Shown here: one piece after another, positions 59,448-64,000 of the stretch
Layout of the letters: each line of letters begins with the position of its first letter
Position numbering within the stretch: position 1 is the first letter of the stretch
Source: Microcebus murinus
Taxonomy: Eukaryota > Chordata > Mammalia > Primates > Cheirogaleidae
Direction: 5' to 3'
Length of the DNA: 64,000 nucleotides
Assembly (NCBI RefSeq): GCF_040939455.1
Contig: NC_134112.1
Location: forward strand, 19,060,501-19,124,500
Notes under the pieces: model-generated
Told to the model about the DNA's origin: nothing
What the model saw: the letters and a program-made list of their open reading frames with translations, nothing else
Databases searched by the model: none
Position numbers and translations under genes: made by a program

Positions 59448-59610
59448 AGTGGTTTTCTAACCGGACTGCATAAAAGTATCACTTTGGGGAGCTTTAAAAC
59501 TGTATCAATTCTCATATTCATAGAGTCTCATTGAATTGATGTGGGTGGAGCTTGCACACTGATATTTTCAAGCTCCCCCCCCAAACCAAGTGTCTTTTGC
59601 TCCCATTTAA
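59448..59610 (+). repeat. MER5A-type DNA transposon
   Basis: 'cagtggttttctaaccggac', 'tgcataaaagtatcactttg', 'gggagctttaaaactgtatc' are the left half of MER5A; 'ggagcttgcacactgatatt' belongs to the right half, which is truncated. Confidence 0.8.
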
Positions 59611-59614
59611 GAGT

Positions 59615-60530
59615 AGTTTCTGTAGACAATTCCTCTCAGTGAGAACAACTATTAAACTGAATAAGAAACAAAAATAACCCTCGTGTTTGAAATCATTGAT
59701 GAATGAGTCAAGCTGCTAAGACTTAACATGAGATCCTAGAAAGATGGAAAGCAGCTGTATTTTTGTTGTTGCTGCTTTTGTTTTGTTTGTTAGTTGTTTG
59801 TTTTGGGTATATATTTTATTTTTTGGTTTTAGTTTTATTACCTTTTGGGGCATTTGCCAATGCATGTCATGGGGCATAGAGGCCAAACAAAAATTAGTTC
59901 CCTAAACCTTGTAGCCATTTCTCTGGGTTGCAAAGTTTAAAAAAAAATTTTAAAAAGGAGTACAGGGGTACAGATGTGACCAGGACAGGAGGGGCCGCGA
60001 TCTTGGAGAAATGAAAACCATAGAGATGGGAACCCAAAGTGTACACTGTTTCCTCTGAAGGCATTTGTCAATTCTTAGTGGTGCATGAGGGTCAAAGGCA
60101 GTGCTGAGAAATAGCAAAAGCATCATCTGAGAGGTGAAAAAGATAAACAGAAATCCAAACAGTCTCATGGTACTAGAGAGACTAAAATTAGAGCTGCACT
60201 TGCTAGCAAGGTCAGGACATTGTAAATGTCCCTGGCTTTTAGTTGAGATTGCCCCCAACGAGTTATGCCCTAGGGGTAAGAACAAATGGAAAATATTAAT
60301 ATATGAGCTCTCACAAAACCCAAATCCTGTCAATTGCTGCTTGGCTTAAGATGATCTGCCCAAATTCTATCTGCCTGCCAGAAAAATATTAAATCCACTC
60401 TGGAATAAGATAAAATCTTCCAGAGCCCCATACTATTTGGCATGGATAATATCTGGCATTCAAATTAATAGCATGCCAGGAAACTAGACCAAATTACTGA
60501 AAGGCAAGGGAAAATATACAATAAAGTAGA
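59615..60530. other. Unrecognised sequence with (TTTG)n at 59760-59805
   Basis: The 127-codon frame at 59950-60333 minus and the overlapping plus frame 60134-60349 have no recognisable domain. Confidence 0.4.
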
Positions 60531-60534
60531 AACA

Positions 60535-61380
60535 GACCATAGGTAGTCACGATATTAAAGTTATCAGACATGGATTTTTAATATCTACAATTACTACGTT
60601 TAAGAAAAGGATTATTAGTTCTTGTGAACTAAAATATATTGAAAATAATCAAATGGAAATTCTAGAACCAAAAATAATGCAATACTAAAATGAAGAATTC
60701 AATAGATGAGTGTAACAGCAGATTGGACAAACCAGAAAAGAAGATTAAGAAGCTAGAAGGTAGTCAGTAGGAAATATCCAGACTGAAGCACACACACACT
60801 CACACCTACACAAACACGCACAAAAGAGTGTAAATAAAAGAGAGTAAGACTCAAACAGAATACAGTGAAAATGTCCAAAATGTGTAATCGGGATCTAAGA
60901 AATGAAGAGAGAATTAACCAAAAGAAATATGTGAAGAAAACCTGAACAAAGATTGTTTGAAATCAGTGAAAATATAAAGCCACAGATTCAAGAACCTCTT
61001 GAAACTCAAGCAGGATAAATACAAAGCAAAGCACACCCACACACCTCCTAATAACATTTACTAATCCAAAAGATAAAGTGAAAATCTTAAAACCATCCAG
61101 ACACAAAGGGCACATGACCTTCTAAGAACAGCAATAAGACTGAAACCCTGAATTTTTGATAGAAACAGCAGAAATCGCCAGACAAGAGAACGACATGTTT
61201 ACAGGGTAGAAAGAAAATAAAGATCTTTTTGACCAACAAAAAATGAGGGAATTCATTGCAGCAGAACCCTATCAAAAGAAATACCAAAGGGAGTTTATTA
61301 GGAGGAAGAGAGATAATCCCAGATGGCAATGAGCTGATGCAGGATGGAATAGACAGCATTGAAATGGGAGGAATGAGGGT
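60535..61380 (+). repeat. Old L1 (L1M/HAL1-type) ORF1 region
   Basis: 'ataaagccacagattcaaga', 'actcaagcaggataaataca', 'gaattcattgcagcagaacc', 'taccaaagggagtttattag', 'cagatggcaatgagctgatg' are old L1 ORF1 landmarks in sense order. No long frame remains. Confidence 0.75.
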
Positions 61381-61384
61381 AAAT

Positions 61385-61820
61385 TAGGTAAATATATTTT
61401 TAATGATAACAATTTTAATAATAATTATATCTTTTGAGTGCTTAAATAAATGTAGAATTAAAACACATGACAATAATAGTAAAAAAGTGAGAAAGGATCA
61501 AAGTGTTGGGAGGTCCTTGCACTATCTGGAAAGTGGTAAAAGGCACTAATTTAAAGTAGATTGTGTTAAATCAGTGGTGCTTTCTAGGGTAGCTACTAAG
61601 AGAAGAATAAAAGAATATGTAACTATTAATACCAAGCTAATAGAAATAGAAATTGGAATTTTTAAAATACTTAATTGATTCAAAAGATAGCAAGGAGAAA
61701 AAAAAGGAACGAGCATAAAATAAGAAAGACAGAAAATAGTAAAATGGCATATTTAAATCCAAATATGTTAGGAATTGTATTAGATGTAGACAGACTAAAT
61801 TATCCAAATAAAGGAACTGG
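61385..61820 (+). repeat. Old L1, inter-ORF and ORF2 start region
   Basis: 'catatttaaatccaaatatg' and 'tagatgtagacagactaaat' resemble the L1 text 'aatgtaaatggactaaa'. Continues the element above. Confidence 0.6.
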
Positions 61821-62018
61821 AATATATAATATATATTACATAATATATAATATAGTATAATATATTATATATTATATTAATATAATATATGATATTAATA
61901 TTATATTAATATATTAATATAACATAATATTTAATTATATTATAATATATAATATATTATATTATAATTACTATATTATATTAATATATTATAATATATG
62001 TAATATATTATATATATT
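61821..62018. repeat. Pure AT tract of about 198 bases
   Basis: Only about six G or C bases were counted in the whole tract; many words are self-complementary (ATATTAATAT, TATAATATAT). It interrupts the old L1. Confidence 0.95.
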
Positions 62019-62029
62019 CAAAAGAATAA

Positions 62030-62660
62030 ACTTTAAATATAAGAGCATAGAAATGTTAGGGAAAAGATAAACCATGTAAACTCTAATCAAAGGAAGCTGA
62101 CATCACTTAACTACCACGAGACAACATAAAATTTAAGGCAAGAAACATCACTAGCAATAAAGAAGACATCTATGATCATAAAAATTTCAATTCACCAAGA
62201 AGATATAGATATACATTTGTATGTACCTTTTAACATTGCCTTATTATACATCTATGAAATAGAGGAACTGCTCCTATATGTAACAACGTCCATGAATCTC
62301 ATAGACATAATGTTGACCAAAGAAAACAGACACAAAAGAGTATATTCTGTATAATTCCATTTAGACAAAGTTCAGGAAGAGGCAAAAAAAACTCTTTGAT
62401 GAGGCAAGTACGATGGTGACTTCCTCTGCTGGTCCCCTGAGAAATGGCTGGGACGGGGCTCCAGTGAGGCTTCTGGGACCCAGTAATGTTTCATATCTTG
62501 ATCTTGATCTAGGAGATATAGGAGTGAAGTCACTTTTTAAATATTCATGGAGATATATACTTAACGTTCCTGTGCTTTACTGGGTATATATTACGTTTCT
62601 ACTTTTAAAACTTAAAAAGAAAAGGAAAGAGAAAAAAATGTCCTTAAGAAATTCTAACGT
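62030..62660 (+). repeat. Old L1, ORF2 piece joined to 3' end (internal deletion)
   Basis: 'aaaccatgtaaactctaatc', 'aaaggaagctgacatcactt', 'caattcaccaagaagatata' are ORF2 text. At about 62240 it jumps to the 3' region: 'caaagaaaacagacacaaaa', 'tctgtataattccatttaga', 'catatcttgatcttgatcta'. Most of the RT region is missing. Confidence 0.75.
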
Positions 62661-62669
62661 GTTCCAGGA

Positions 62670-63845
62670 ATAATTGGATTGAGACCCACAGGGCTCTGTG
62701 ATACATGACAATTTACTGGTGTTTGCACTTGCTCCAACCAGCTGGTAGATGTGGGGCCCCACCTCCCAACCGGGCCAGCTGCAGCCTTGGTGACTCAGGG
62801 TACTTTGGACATCCCAAGTGCCACTGGTGATAGCAACACTGATGGAGACCTCTCTCCTAAGCAGAGGCCTGAAATCCCACTGATTCTCAGACCCATGAAG
62901 TTGTATAGCCTCCTCTCCACCCATAAAATTCTCCCTTTGGAAAATCCTACAATATACCAAACATATACCCCATTATATCAGTTCCCCTCAAATAAGGCTC
63001 AGCTGTTTCTTCGCACAAAAGGGAAAGTATTAGAGTTCTCAGACCTATGTGTACTAAACCACCACAGCCTTTACTTTACCCAAAGATCGACAATTAAAAA
63101 CATCACTTCCTTCTCTGCCAACAACTTTGACTCCTTTTCTTGTTCCTAATCAAAGACCCCTATTTCCAATCACTCATATCACTTTGGGGATAGGCAGACG
63201 CAACTTGCTTTTGGTACAAAGTGGTGATAAGAGTCTCTGCTTCTGAGCACAGATGCTACAGGATGCATCTAGGAGCAAAGGATTTGGGTGATTATATACA
63301 GAAATCCAGGAAAATGCCTCCTCAAGAACAATTTAATGACCAAAGTACTTATTTTGCAAATGTGGCCAGCATTGCAAACCTTACATGCCTTGGACTGGTG
63401 CAGTGACTGAACAGATCTGGCCAATCTTCAAAGCCGCGCTTTCTCTTTCAATTGTAAGCAGAGGATTCCTGCAGAGCTGGCCCAGTTTCTCACAGCGATC
63501 TGCTTAACGCACTTACTGATGCATATGTTTGCCGAAGGTACCACTGGGTTTTCTCTGCCTGTGCTTGAGAATAGGGAAGCCTCCCGGAGAAAAATATGCT
63601 TTGTGTTTCTGCTCGGGTTTATTTATTTATTGATAAATTACACTGTGTTTGGGGAAATTGAAATGGTGCATGTTAAAATAAAAGAAAAACAGAGTGGAAG
63701 AACACAATATGGGAAGCAGCTGGAGAATCTTAAGATAAAAGGGGGAAATAGAGATGACAAAGAGTTTTTAAAAGAATTAATTTCCTCTTCATCGTCTAAA
63801 CAAATGGAAATGTATCTTCTAGAATCCACTGGGACAGATGAATTT
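62670..63845. other. Unrecognised sequence, no gene supported
   Basis: Frames of 127 codons (62577-62960 minus), 132 codons (62751-63149 plus) and 109 codons (63519-63848 plus) were read through. None has a recognisable domain, and the first two overlap on opposite strands. The 63519-63848 frame has a hydrophobic segment (L-L-G-F-I-Y-L-L-I-N-Y) near its middle and a Lys/Glu-rich second half; it could be a decayed exon but nothing supports it. Confidence 0.35.
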
Positions 63846-63849
63846 TGAT

Positions 63850-63985
63850 GATGCTCACGTTCAAAGCAGTTTGGTGTGATGGAAAGGCATCGAGGCTCTA
63901 CCACTAAGCAGCATTGTGGTCCTGAGTAAATTATTTTGTTTTTCTGTGCCTCAGCTTCCAAATGTGCAAAAGCAGCATAGTAAAA
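63850..63985 (+). repeat. MIR SINE, partial
   Basis: 'tttggtgtgatggaaaggca', 'ctctaccactaagcagcatt', 'gtggtcctgagtaaattatt', 'ctgtgcctcagcttccaaat' is a sense MIR; its end may run past the window. Confidence 0.75.
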
Positions 63986-64000
63986 ACCCACACGGATGGC

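Overview
This window reads as non-coding nuclear DNA from a primate, and more exactly a strepsirrhine (lemur/galago group, lemur slightly favoured). Two dimeric Alu copies (29362-29717 and 35020-35378) carry the strepsirrhine-type middle region and right arm, and two L1 copies (36343-37385 minus, 54286-54995 plus) share a 3' end ending in a 'cccccataa.atgct.aaat' type tail unlike human L1. MIR, L2, MER5, MER20, Tigger and MLT1-type relics supply the usual ancient mammalian background. No tRNA-derived SINE burst typical of galagos was noticed. Species is an inference.

No host protein-coding exon could be supported. The longest open frames lie inside transposon remains, simple repeats or a CpG-rich patch. 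The window is best read as intergenic DNA or a large intron.

Layout. 1-5160: mostly unique, with one MIR and a long L2 (about 2900-4370). 5160-9693: a four-element nest: an old L1 3' end, split by a Tigger DNA transposon, itself split by a 5'-inverted L1, plus an LTR-like relic near the right side. 9700-13000: L2 and L1M pieces. 13790-14350: the only CpG island, the best promoter candidate. 14400-23600: mostly unique with MIRs, a large CA microsatellite and AT/CA repeats. 23636-36400: Alus, MIRs, MER5 relics, simple repeats. 36200-40320: L1 3' end, hairpins and an ERV-L-like reverse transcriptase remnant. 40320-48000: mostly unique with L2/MIR. 48000-55000: MER20, old L1 pieces, a MLT1-like LTR, the young L1. 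55000-64000: a probable solo LTR, MLT1 LTR, MER5A, a broken old L1 holding a 200-bp pure AT tract, and a final partial MIR.

The most informative structures are the nested insertion at 5160-9693 with its twin-priming junction and possible 3' transduction, the endogenous-retrovirus pol remnant at 39178-39519, which has no start codon yet stays open for 114 codons, and the CpG island at 13790-14350. I saw no novel multi-gene system. All repeat family names are from recognition of sequence by eye and should be checked with a repeat library.
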